Below are positions 1 through 8,225 of a stretch of DNA of 64,000 bases, piece by piece. The stretch lies in the NCBI RefSeq assembly GCF_003935375.1, contig NZ_RHQM01000003.1, positions 124,001 through 188,000 of the forward strand, in the 5' to 3' direction. The DNA comes from Stutzerimonas xanthomarina (GTDB lineage Bacteria > Pseudomonadota > Gammaproteobacteria > Pseudomonadales > Pseudomonadaceae). The translations under genes were made by a program, and so were the position numbers. The notes below the pieces were generated by a model that was not told the origin of the DNA, searched no databases, and saw only the letters and a list, made by a program, of their open reading frames with translations. The stretch's first letter is position 1, and every line of letters begins with the position of its first letter.

Positions 1-2064
1 CGGCAGACCGTGGCCGAGATCACCGCGGTGAGTCGCGACGGCCGCACGCTGATCTACACCGACAGTCCTGGCGAGCGCATCGGCCTGGTGGACATCCGCG
101 ATCCGAGGTCGCCGCAGCCGGCGGGCTTTATCCAGCTGGAAGGCGAACCGACCTCGGTGGCTGTACATCGCCACTACGCGCTGGTCGCGGTGAACACCTC
201 GCTCGGCTTCACCCAGCCCGATGGTGTACTGGCGGTGTTCGACATTCGCAATCCGGCGCAACCCAAACGCGTCGCCACGCTGCCCATGGGTGGCCAGCCG
301 GATTCCATCGCCATCAGCCCGAGGGGCCGCTATGCCGCGGTGGCGATCGAGAACGAGCGCGACGAGGACCTCAACGACGGGCTGATCCCACAGCTGCCGG
401 CCGGCTTTCTGCGCATCGTCGACCTCAAGGGTCAGCCGTCGCGCTGGCGCACGCGGGACGTCGACCTGACCGGCCTGGCCGAGGTCGCGCCGGGTGATCC
501 GGAGCCTGAGTACGTCAGCATCAACGACCAGGACGTGGCCGCCGTAACCCTGCAGGAAAACAACCACATCGTGCTGGTCGACCTGCGTCGTGGCCGGGTG
601 ATGCGCCACTTCAGCGCCGGCCAGGTGGATCTGCAAGGTGTGGACGTCGAGGAGAACGACCGCATCGAACCGGTCGGCGTGCTCGCTGGCAAGCGTCGTG
701 AGCCGGATTCGATCGCCTGGGTCGGGCCGCTGCTGGCAACCGCCAACGAGGGCGACTACGAGGATGCCGAAGGCGCGGAAGGCGGCAGCCGCAGCTTCAC
801 CCTGTTCGACTACAACGGCCACGTCTGGCACGAGGCCGGCGCCTCGCTGGAACACGCCTTCATCCGCGCCGGGCACTACCCGGAAAGCCGCTCGGAGAAC
901 AAGGGCATCGAGCCGGAAGGCATCGCCGCGGCGCGTTTCCGCAAGCACAGCCTGCTGTTCGTCGGCAGCGAGCGCGGCAATGCGGTCGCCGTCTACGACG
1001 TGGCTCGCCCCTGGGCGCCGGTGATGCATCAGCTGCTGCCGACGGGCATGGGCCCCGAGGGCATCCTGCCGATACCATCGCGCAACCTGCTGGTGGTCAG
1101 CAGTGAAGAAGACTCGGCCGAGGACGGCTACCGGTCGACGCTCTCGATCTACCAGTACGGTGCCAAGACCGCACCTTACCCGGAGATCCGCTCCACTGAT
1201 CGCGACCTGATCTCCTGGGGCGCGCTGAGCGGTCTGGTCGCGGACCGCAGCCAGTCCGACCGCCTCTATGCGGTGCCGGACAGCTACTACAAGGCGTCGC
1301 GGATCTTCAGCATCGACACCAGCCAGACACCGGCACTGATCGACCGCCAGATCGAGCTGAGCAAGGCTGGCACGAGCGTCGACTACGATCTGGAAGGCAT
1401 CGCCCAGGCCAGCAATGGCGATTTCTGGCTGACTTCGGAAGGTAACGGCAAGGCCAGGCCGAACCTGCTGATCCACGCCAACGCCAGGGGCGAAGTACTG
1501 GATGAGTTCGCCCTGCCCGCGGAAGTCGCCGCCCAGCAGACCAGCAACGGTTTCGAGGGCGTCGCGGTGGTCGGCGAAGGCGCCAGCACCCGCGTCTACG
1601 TGGCCTTTCAACGCGAGTGGAAGAACGACCCCGCCGGGCGGGTGCGCATCGGCGTGTTCAACCCGGGCACTGGCGAATGGGGCTTCATCCACTACCCGCT
1701 CGACGCCGCAGCCGAGGGCGGCTGGGTCGGATTGTCCGAGCTCACTTCAATCGGCAACGGCCAGTTCCTGGTGATCGAGCGCGACAACCAGCAGGGCCCG
1801 GCGACACAGATCAAGCGCCTGTACCGCATCGACCTGAATGGCCTGCAGCCCGCCGCCGAAGGTCAGCGCTTCCCGCTCGCAAGCAAGCGTCTGGAGCGCG
1901 ATCTGCTACCTGACCTGAAGAGCACCGGTGGCTGGGTGCTGGACAAGGTCGAAGGTGCGGCGGTCGACAAGCAGGGGCGTCTGTTCGTCGTCACCGATAA
2001 CGACGGGGTCGAGGATGCCAGCGGCGAGACGCGTTTCATGCGGCTCGGGACGGTCAAGCGCTGA
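1..2064 (+). CDS. Choice-of-anchor I / phytase-like esterase protein (5' truncated)
   Basis: The reading frame is open to the left edge, so the true start and any signal peptide lie outside; a GTG at 10 is only the first in-frame start codon. The visible 680-odd residues fall into two parts. Roughly the first 370 look like a beta-propeller of the choice-of-anchor I type, with repeated short strands and phrases such as VFDIRNP and PEGIAAA. From about residue 395 on, the sequence resembles the phytase-like esterase domain (DLEGIA, GFEGVAV, KVEGAAVD), which in this family usually sits in secreted or periplasmic proteins. Substrate is unknown; a phosphoester is the family guess. It converges on the membrane protein gene downstream, with a hairpin between them. 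Confidence 0.75.
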   Translation, partial: RQTVAEITAVSRDGRTLIYTDSPGERIGLVDIRDPRSPQPAGFIQLEGEPTSVAVHRHYALVAVNTSLGFTQPDGVLAVFDIRNPAQPKRVATLPMGGQPDSIAISPRGRYAAVAIENERDEDLNDGLIPQLPAGFLRIVDLKGQPSRWRTRDVDLTGLAEVAPGDPEPEYVSINDQDVAAVTLQENNHIVLVDLRRGRVMRHFSAGQVDLQGVDVEENDRIEPVGVLAGKRREPDSIAWVGPLLATANEGDYEDAEGAEGGSRSFTLFDYNGHVWHEAGASLEHAFIRAGHYPESRSENKGIEPEGIAAARFRKHSLLFVGSERGNAVAVYDVARPWAPVMHQLLPTGMGPEGILPIPSRNLLVVSSEEDSAEDGYRSTLSIYQYGAKTAPYPEIRSTDRDLISWGALSGLVADRSQSDRLYAVPDSYYKASRIFSIDTSQTPALIDRQIELSKAGTSVDYDLEGIAQASNGDFWLTSEGNGKARPNLLIHANARGEVLDEFALPAEVAAQQTSNGFEGVAVVGEGASTRVYVAFQREWKNDPAGRVRIGVFNPGTGEWGFIHYPLDAAAEGGWVGLSELTSIGNGQFLVIERDNQQGPATQIKRLYRIDLNGLQPAAEGQRFPLASKRLERDLLPDLKSTGGWVLDKVEGAAVDKQGRLFVVTDNDGVEDASGETRFMRLGTVKR

Positions 2065-2077
2065 GATCCGGCAGCTT

Positions 2078-2106
2078 CATGCGGAGCGGCAGACCCGCTC
2101 CGCATG
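2078..2106. terminator. Hairpin between convergent genes
   Basis: Perfect 12-bp stem (CATGCGGAGCGG / CCGCTCCGCATG) with a 5-base loop, sitting in the 47-base gap between two convergent genes. There is no T-run on either side, so it is a terminator candidate of the U-poor kind or an mRNA 3'-end stabiliser. Confidence 0.5.
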
Positions 2107-2111
2107 CTCGG

Positions 2112-3137
2112 TCAGCTGTCGCGGGCGCGCTTAATGCGGTGATCCCAGCAGCGCTTGGCGAAGCGGCGCATGTTCGGGATGTCGTCCGTTTCGTCCATGA
2201 TCGGCTGGCCGATGATGGTTTCCATGATGTCTTCCAGCGTCACCAGGCCGCGCCAGCTGCCGAACTCGTCGTAGACCAGGCACATGTGCTGGCGCTCGTG
2301 CAGCAGCTGGGTCATCAGGTTCTCGACGCTGGTCATTTCCGGCGCGACTTTCATCGGTTTCATGATCGTCGAGACCGGCGCTTCGTCATCGGTCGCTGAA
2401 AGGGCGTCATAGCGGAACACCACACCCAGCGGGCTCTCGTTGTCGCCGATCACCGGGTAGCGCGAGAACTGGCTGTCGGCGACCTGCTCCTTGAATGCGT
2501 CGATGCTGGTCTCCGGCGACGTGTAGTCGCACACCGTACGCGGTGTCATGACGTCGCGGACCTTGATCTCGTGCAGGTCGAGGATGTTCCTGATGACGCG
2601 CTGCTCGTCCTCGTCGAGGCTCTTGTTCTCGCGACCAAGCACCGTCAGCGCCTTGATCTCCTGGCGGATGTCGTGCTCCGGCTCCTTGCCGCCGACCAGC
2701 CGCATGATCATGTCGGACAGGTAGATGAAGGGCTTCAGAATCCAGATCATGCCGTTCAGCAGAGGCGGCAGGTACGGCGCCAGCGTGCGCCAGTAACGGG
2801 CACCGATGGTCTTGGGCAGGATTTCCGAAAGCACCAGGATCAGCACCGTCATCACCGCCGAGGCGATACCGACATAGCCGTTGCCGAATACCACGGTGAC
2901 CTGCGCACCGACACCGGTCGCGCCAACGGTGTGGGCGACGGTATTCAAGGTCAGGATGGCCGCGAGCGGCTGGTCGACCTTGTCTTTCAGTTCCTTGAGG
3001 CGCTCGTACAGCTTCGGACGGGTCGTCTTCTGGTGCGCGATAAAGCTCGGTGTCAGCGAGAGCAGTGCGGCTTCGAGGATCGAGCAGATGAATGAAACGA
3101 GGATGGATAAGACAGCGAACGCTATCAGGAGGGTCAT
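2112..3137 (-). CDS. CNNM/DUF21 membrane protein with CBS pair
   Basis: A 341-residue integral membrane protein. The N-terminal half (about 1-160) is a DUF21/CNNM transmembrane domain with several hydrophobic helices, including the family signature around VLSEILPKTIGA. Two CBS domains follow (about 195-320; RDVMTPR opens the first). Relatives take part in magnesium or other divalent-cation transport or its control. The usual C-terminal CorC_HlyC domain is absent: the protein ends about 25 residues after the CBS pair, so it is a short form. The start is an ATG with no obvious Shine-Dalgarno sequence, so an alternative start is possible. Confidence 0.85.
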   Translation of the reverse strand: MTLLIAFAVLSILVSFICSILEAALLSLTPSFIAHQKTTRPKLYERLKELKDKVDQPLAAILTLNTVAHTVGATGVGAQVTVVFGNGYVGIASAVMTVLILVLSEILPKTIGARYWRTLAPYLPPLLNGMIWILKPFIYLSDMIMRLVGGKEPEHDIRQEIKALTVLGRENKSLDEDEQRVIRNILDLHEIKVRDVMTPRTVCDYTSPETSIDAFKEQVADSQFSRYPVIGDNESPLGVVFRYDALSATDDEAPVSTIMKPMKVAPEMTSVENLMTQLLHERQHMCLVYDEFGSWRGLVTLEDIMETIIGQPIMDETDDIPNMRRFAKRCWDHRIKRARDS

Positions 3138-3397
3138 GTAAGGGAGATTTCATTGCCAATGGCAGGCCAACTTACAGCAAAGCCGCCGAGCGTTAGCCGG
3201 ATGCCGCGATGGGCTTGCAACATTTCATTTCCCCGTATGAACTAACGCGCTGGACACACTGATTTCGACAGCAGCCGACAATGGAGTTCATCCCCTCGAT
3301 CGGCCCCCTTTTCCGGCCACTCGCACGCTTGTTTCCCGATGCGCTCCTCGGCTAGGGTGCGGTCCTCGACGAAACGGCCCTTCAGGAGCATTGCAGA

Positions 3398-3871
3398 TTG
3401 ATCAGAACAGGGATGTTGACGCTGGGTTTGCTGATGGCGCTGGCGGCACAGGCGGCCGAACAGCGAGTCTATCTGGTCGCCACGGTGCAGCTGGACGGCA
3501 CCAGCCTGGCGCAGAGCGCGTTTCTACATGAAGCGGATATCACCGAACTGGAGGGTTGCCGCGAAGCGGTGCGCGAGGGCCAGCGCGCGCGTGACTGGCA
3601 GAAATACCATCACATCTTCCGGAACGATCTTTTCAAGGGCTTCGCCGGCCACATGCACTATCGCTGCGCCTTCAGCGATCTGCGGTTCAGCAGCTGGCAC
3701 GATGGCCCGCGCTACAACCAGCCCTACCTGATCGCTGTCGACGAGAACGCCATGCTCAGCGTGGAACGGACGCCAAGCCAGGCCCAATGCATGAGCCGCC
3801 TGCGCGCGCTGCCGGCTGCCCGGCAGGCACAGAGCTTCTGCGCCATGGGCAACCAGCAGATCAAGCCCTGA
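3398..3871 (+). CDS. Small exported protein of unknown function
   Basis: 157 residues with a probable signal peptide (hydrophobic run about 7-16, cleavage likely after AAQA). I chose the TTG at 3398 because AGGAG lies 9 bases upstream and this start gives the signal peptide a positive N-region (MIRTG). The in-frame ATG at 3413 is the alternative. Four cysteines in the mature part (near residues 53, 89, 130 and 147) could form disulfides, which fits a periplasmic protein. I do not recognise a family. It stands alone between two genes on the other strand. Confidence 0.7.
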   Translation: MIRTGMLTLGLLMALAAQAAEQRVYLVATVQLDGTSLAQSAFLHEADITELEGCREAVREGQRARDWQKYHHIFRNDLFKGFAGHMHYRCAFSDLRFSSWHDGPRYNQPYLIAVDENAMLSVERTPSQAQCMSRLRALPAARQAQSFCAMGNQQIKP

Positions 3872-3910
3872 CCGCCCGACCTTCCAGCCGAGTGGCGACA
3901 GGCATCCGCC

Positions 3911-4369
3911 CTACCCCGGCTGGTAGCTGCCCGGTACCGGCGCGAAGGACACGCCAAAGCGGTTCCAGGCGTTGATGGTGGCGATGGCCAGGGTCAGGTT
4001 GGCGAGCTGGGCTTCGGAAAAATACTCACGCACCTCCTCGAACAGCCGTTGCGAAACGCCCTGGGGCAACAGGGTGTTGGCCTCGGCCCAGGCCAGCGCG
4101 GCGCGTTCGCGGTCGGTAAAGAACGGGGTTTCGCGCCAGGCGCTCAGGGCATAGATGCGCTGCTCGGTTTCGCCGAGGGCGCGTGCGTCCTTGGTGTGCA
4201 TGTCAAGGCAGTAGGCGCACCCGTTGATCTGCGAGACGCGGATCTTGACCAGCTCCATCAGCGGTTTGTCGACGCCGTCCTCACGGCGACTCTGCCGCGC
4301 CAGGTAGGTTTCCAGCCCGATCATGGCGGTCATCACATCGGGGGCGGCGGCCTGGTAGTTCATGCGCAT
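3911..4369 (-). CDS. AhpD-like carboxymuconolactone decarboxylase family protein
   Basis: 152 residues from the ATG at 4369, which is preceded by GAGGAG at good spacing; longer in-frame extensions lack this. It carries the AhpD-type redox motif: Glu39, then Cys51-x-x-Cys54 and His58 (CAYCLDMH). This motif is known for peroxidase-linked thiol chemistry in the alkylhydroperoxidase D core. It is divergent from the AraC-family gene at 4464 with 94 bases between them, a usual arrangement for a regulator and its target. The physiological substrate cannot be read from sequence. Confidence 0.85.
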   Translation of the reverse strand: MRMNYQAAAPDVMTAMIGLETYLARQSRREDGVDKPLMELVKIRVSQINGCAYCLDMHTKDARALGETEQRIYALSAWRETPFFTDRERAALAWAEANTLLPQGVSQRLFEEVREYFSEAQLANLTLAIATINAWNRFGVSFAPVPGSYQPG

Positions 4370-4463
4370 GGTGGTCACTCCTCGGTTTGAATGTGCAACC
4401 AAGGCTACGCAGCCTCCATGCTGCACTATTGTAGATTTTCGACATCTTTGAACGCCGCCTTCC

Positions 4464-5261
4464 ATGTCCGCCCTGCACGAACGACTGCCACACATCAGTG
4501 GCTTCCTGACTCGCCCGCCTGCGCCAGCACTGGCTGCCTACGTGCAGCGCTTCTGGTGGCTGGAGGGTGACGCCGCCACGGTGTACGACGAGCAGATGCT
4601 GCATCCGGACGGCGCCTGTGGGGTCATCTTCAATTTCGCCGACCCGCTGGCCTTCGATGGTCATCTGCACAAGCCGCGTGCATTGATCGCCGGGCCGCAG
4701 CTTGCCAGTTCGCGATTGCAACTGGCTGGGCGGGTGAGGCTGATGGGCGTGCGCTTTCGCCCTGGGATGGGCGCGGCGTTCTTTGGCATCAGCCTGGATG
4801 AGCTGGCGGGCTTTCATAGCTCAGACTGGCAGCGACTGGGGTTTGCCGGGATGGTCGACCAACTGGCCGAACTGAGCCGCGAGGCGCAGCAACTGCTGGT
4901 AGAGCAGGAATTGATCAGACGTCTGCAGGCGACTCAGGAGCGACGCTTCCCAGTGCAACAGCTACTGTCGGAGATCACCGCGACCGAGGGCCGTGCACGC
5001 CTGGCCGACCTCCTCCAGTCCGTACCGCTCGGCCAGCGCCAGCTGGAGCGCCTGTTCCGCCATCATGTAGGAATGACACCCAAGCAGTTCAGCCGCATCC
5101 AGCGCGTGGCGCTGGTGCGCAACCAGCTGCGCGCCGGCCAGCCGTTACTGGACACCGCCCTGGCCTGCGGATACAGCGATCAGGCGCACTTCATTCATGA
5201 CTTCAAGACGGTGGTCGGCATGACGCCGGGGCGATATCGGGCGAGCAAGGTCAGTCGATAA
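4464..5261 (+). CDS. AraC-family transcriptional regulator (DUF6597 type)
   Basis: 265 residues. The N-terminal part (about 15-170) resembles the DUF6597 sensor domain, with the LMGVRFRPGMGAAFFG stretch typical of it. The C-terminal 100 residues are a two-helix-turn-helix AraC DNA-binding domain ending in the family signature (ALACGYSDQAHFIHDFK, then GMTPGRYR). It is divergent from the AhpD-like gene, which is the simplest candidate target. Ligand unknown. Confidence 0.9.
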   Translation: MSALHERLPHISGFLTRPPAPALAAYVQRFWWLEGDAATVYDEQMLHPDGACGVIFNFADPLAFDGHLHKPRALIAGPQLASSRLQLAGRVRLMGVRFRPGMGAAFFGISLDELAGFHSSDWQRLGFAGMVDQLAELSREAQQLLVEQELIRRLQATQERRFPVQQLLSEITATEGRARLADLLQSVPLGQRQLERLFRHHVGMTPKQFSRIQRVALVRNQLRAGQPLLDTALACGYSDQAHFIHDFKTVVGMTPGRYRASKVSR

Positions 5262-5354
5262 CTGCGCCCCATTGCGAGCGACCCGTCACGTCCGGCGGAA
5301 AAAACGATCGGCTCACATGCTGCTGACGCCAGCGACACGCAATTCAAGATCAGC

Positions 5355-5660
5355 TCAGATGGCTTTGCTGAGCGCCTCGAGCAGCTGAGCGATCTTCTCT
5401 TCGTTTCGCTTGTAGTAGGTCCAGGGACCGATACGCTGCGACGTCACCAACTGCGCGCGCTGGAGCGCCGCCAGGTAATTCGAAACGGTGGACTGCGACA
5501 ACCCCACACGCTCCTGGATGATGCTGACGCAGACACCCAGCTGTTCGGGATCGGCTTCCTGCTCGGGGAAGTTGGTCTTCGGGTCCTTCAGCAGGGTAAG
5601 AATGGCCAGGCGTGTGGGGTTATCCAGGGCCTTCAGCGCTTCACTGATGTCTATGCTCAT
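5355..5660 (-). CDS. ArsR-family transcriptional regulator
   Basis: 101 residues with an ArsR/SmtB winged helix: a short N-terminal helix containing DNPTRLAILTLL, a recognition helix within LSQSTVSNYLAAL, and a wing near GPWTYYKR. The only cysteine is Cys44, directly before the DNA-binding helices (GVCVSI). There is no multi-Cys metal site of the classic ArsR kind, so an electrophile or redox signal is more plausible than arsenite. The gene follows an old yellow enzyme gene on the same strand after 92 bases; regulation of that enzyme is a reasonable inference. Confidence 0.88.
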   Translation of the reverse strand: MSIDISEALKALDNPTRLAILTLLKDPKTNFPEQEADPEQLGVCVSIIQERVGLSQSTVSNYLAALQRAQLVTSQRIGPWTYYKRNEEKIAQLLEALSKAI

Positions 5661-5752
5661 ATCCGCGGCAGGTAATGGGTTTTCGCGATCTTACGATACT
5701 TTGTCGGTGCTGGCTGCGTGCACGCCACGGCCGTGCACGCACGCACGCCGAC

Positions 5753-6877
5753 TCAGTGCGCGTACACCGGGTAGTCGATGTAACCCTTTTCGGTGCCGCC
5801 GTACATGCTGCTGGCATCCAGCGGGTTCATAGGCCAGCCACGGGCAATGCGCGCCGGCAGGTCCGGGTTGGCAATGAACGGACGGCCGAAGGCGATCAGG
5901 TCCGCCCAACCGGCTTCGATCGCCGCGGTGGCGCGCTCCGGGGTGTACTTGCCTGCGTAGATGATCGCGCCGTTGAACGCCGCACGAACCGCCGCTCTGA
6001 AACTGCTGGGCAGTTCGGGCGCGGTGTCCCAATCGGCCTCGGCCAGTGATACGTACGCGACGCCGATGGTTTGCAGAATCTTCACCGCTTCGATGTAGGT
6101 CTCATGCGGGTCTTGCTCCACCAGGCCAAGGTAGACGCGCTCCTCATCCGTACTGGCGAACAGCGGCGCAAAGCGAACCCCCACGCGCTCGGCACCTATG
6201 GCGTCGGCTATCGCCTGGACCGCTTCGCGCAGAAAACGCAGTCGGTTCTGCAGCGAACCGCCGTATTCGTCAGTCCTGCGATTGGTGTGGGCGGAAATAA
6301 ACTGGTTGACCAGGTAGCCGTTGGCGCAGTGAATCTCGACGCCATCGAAGCCTGCTTCAATCGCGTTGCGTGCGGCCTCGGCATAGAGCTGTACCAGCTC
6401 TTTGACTTCGGCATTGGACAGCGCCCGCGGCATCGAGGGCTCGACCAGCGCGCCCTCGCCCGGCCCCGTTTCGATAAAGACTTTGACGTTGGTCGCCGCA
6501 ATGGCGGACGGCGCAACAGGTTGCGCCCCACCGGGTTGCAGCGAGGTGTGCGAGACACGGCCGACATGCCAGAGCTGGGCGAAAATCACGCCGCCCTCAG
6601 CGTGCACCGCCTGGGTAACGGCCTTCCAGCCTTCGACCTGCTCAGGGCTGTGGATCCCGGGCGTCCAGGCATATCCCTGGCCTCGCGGCTCGATCTGAAT
6701 GCCTTCCGTCACCATGAACCCTGCACTAGCACGTTGCTGGTAGTAGGTCGCCATTACGGCGTTTGGAATATTGCCCGGTTGCGAGCTGCGCGAGCGTGTC
6801 AGCGGTGGCAGCACGATGCGGTTACGTAGCGTGAAGGAGCCAAGGGAGCCGGGAGTAAAAAGTGCTTTATGATTCAT
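5753..6877 (-). CDS. Old yellow enzyme (alkene reductase, NADH:flavin oxidoreductase)
   Basis: 374 residues, a full-length FMN TIM-barrel of the NemA/xenobiotic-reductase class. It reduces activated C=C bonds or nitro compounds with NAD(P)H. The substrate pair His183 and Asn186 is followed by Tyr188 (IHCANGYLVNQF), and NRRTDEYGGSLQNR is the family phosphate-binding signature. The start is the ATG at 6877. An ArsR-family gene lies downstream on the same strand. The 266-base upstream region carries repeats described separately. Confidence 0.93.
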   Translation of the reverse strand: MNHKALFTPGSLGSFTLRNRIVLPPLTRSRSSQPGNIPNAVMATYYQQRASAGFMVTEGIQIEPRGQGYAWTPGIHSPEQVEGWKAVTQAVHAEGGVIFAQLWHVGRVSHTSLQPGGAQPVAPSAIAATNVKVFIETGPGEGALVEPSMPRALSNAEVKELVQLYAEAARNAIEAGFDGVEIHCANGYLVNQFISAHTNRRTDEYGGSLQNRLRFLREAVQAIADAIGAERVGVRFAPLFASTDEERVYLGLVEQDPHETYIEAVKILQTIGVAYVSLAEADWDTAPELPSSFRAAVRAAFNGAIIYAGKYTPERATAAIEAGWADLIAFGRPFIANPDLPARIARGWPMNPLDASSMYGGTEKGYIDYPVYAH

Positions 6878-6879
6878 AA

Positions 6880-7043
6880 CGTAAGATTTAGATATCGTGA
6901 ATTCTAGATATTAAATGATGGAGGCTACCTCACCGAATGTGAGTACCGCCCGTGAGGGCTGTGCAGTCGGGTATACCGCAACTGCGACAAGAGGCCGATC
7001 GTCGGCCTCATATCGATAAATGTCAATATCTAGATTTTAAATA
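6880..7043. promoter_or_regulatory. Repeat-bearing control region between old yellow enzyme and GlxA-type regulator
   Basis: This AT-richer divergent intergenic region holds TAGATATC at 6889-6896 and TAGATATT at 6905-6912, 16 bases apart in the same orientation. A 10-base inverted copy, TCTAGATATT at 6903-6912 and AATATCTAGA at 7025-7034, flanks the centre. These may be operator half-sites for the neighbouring ArsR or GlxA-type regulator. The 8-mer CGTAAGAT at 6880 recurs on the other strand at 5688-5695, just upstream of the arsR-type gene. The assignment to a regulator is inferred. Confidence 0.4.
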
Positions 7044-7143
7044 GGCCAGGGATATGTGCATTGGCAAGATCCGAGGGAACCTTGTCATTGCGACAGCGGC
7101 GCCTCGGCAGCAGACTGCAGCCATCCACCCTGAGACCTGCACC

Positions 7144-8133
7144 ATGGACGCCACCCGCACCGTCGCCTGCCTGATCTACCCGGATGTGATGAGCCTGGAC
7201 GTCACCGGTCCGATGCAGGTGTTCGCCTCGGCCAACGTCGAGCGGCAGCGCCAGGGCCTGCCACGGCATTACGAGCTGGTGCTGCTGGGTGCCGCCGCCG
7301 GGCCGGTCGCCACCTCGGCGGGACTGAAGCTGGTGGCGGATGCCAGCTGGGCCGGGCGCGATCCCGCCACGCTGGACACCCTGCTGATCCCCGGTGGGGT
7401 CGGCGTGGATAAGCAGAAGCACGACCAACCGCTGCTCGACTGGCTGCGGGCCGCCGAACCCAGAGTGCGCCGCCTGGGCTCGGTCTGTTCCGGCGCGCTG
7501 ATCCTGGCCGAGGCCGGGCTATTCGATGGACGCAAAGCGACCACGCACTGGGCGGACCTCGCTGCGCTGAGCGAGTACCCGGCCATCGAGGTGCAGGGTG
7601 ATCGCCTGCACACATACGACCCGACCGATCCGCAGGCGGCGCATCTGTTCAGCTCGGCGGGCGTCACGGCGGGCATCGACCTGGCGCTGGCGTTGGTCGA
7701 GGCCGATCTCGGCCGCGCGTTGGCGCTTTCGGTTGCTCAGCGGCTGGTGATGTTTCTGCGCCGGCCGGGTGGGCAGACACAGTTCAGCCCGATGCTGGCG
7801 GCGCCGAGTGGCGGCGTGGCGCGTCTTGCCGCGCTGCTGGAATGGATTCCCGGGCACCTGGGCGACGACCTGTCCATCGAGGCGCTGGCCGCCCAGGCGC
7901 ATATGACGCCGCGCACCCTGTGCCGTCTGTTCAGCCAGGAAACCGGCATGGGGCCGGGCCAGTACATCGAACGGGTGCGCCTGGAAGCCGCGCGCAATCT
8001 GCTGCTCGACGCCCAGGCCTCGATCGCGACGGTGGCGCGGCTGACCGGCTTCGGCCATCCGGAAAACCTCAGACGCAGCTTCCAGAAACACCTGTCGGTC
8101 AGCCCTCGGGACTTCTATCAGCGCTTCGGCTGA
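7144..8133 (+). CDS. GlxA-family transcriptional regulator (DJ-1/PfpI plus AraC)
   Basis: 329 residues from the ATG at 7144; an in-frame ATG at 7054 would add 30 residues that do not look conserved. The N-terminal DJ-1/PfpI-type amidotransferase-like domain (about 5-185) has the nucleophile-elbow cysteine Cys115 (GSVCSGA). The C-terminal domain (about 225-329) is an AraC helix-turn-helix pair (SIEALAAQAHMTPRTLCRLF). It is divergent from the old yellow enzyme gene and 92 bases upstream of an MFS transporter gene on the same strand, so it may control either or both. Confidence 0.88.
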   Translation: MDATRTVACLIYPDVMSLDVTGPMQVFASANVERQRQGLPRHYELVLLGAAAGPVATSAGLKLVADASWAGRDPATLDTLLIPGGVGVDKQKHDQPLLDWLRAAEPRVRRLGSVCSGALILAEAGLFDGRKATTHWADLAALSEYPAIEVQGDRLHTYDPTDPQAAHLFSSAGVTAGIDLALALVEADLGRALALSVAQRLVMFLRRPGGQTQFSPMLAAPSGGVARLAALLEWIPGHLGDDLSIEALAAQAHMTPRTLCRLFSQETGMGPGQYIERVRLEAARNLLLDAQASIATVARLTGFGHPENLRRSFQKHLSVSPRDFYQRFG

Positions 8134-8225
8134 CGCTTCGTCCGAACCTCACTCACCGTTCACAGCTTGCCCGGCTTATCGCCAGGCAGCGCTGTGCCCG
8201 CTCATCACCCTCAAGGGGCCTCGCC

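Noticed and set aside
7842-8225. Upstream extension of the MFS transporter frame
   Set aside because: It overlaps the GlxA-type regulator gene in another frame and has no similarity to transporter N-termini; the ATG at 8226 begins directly with the first helix.
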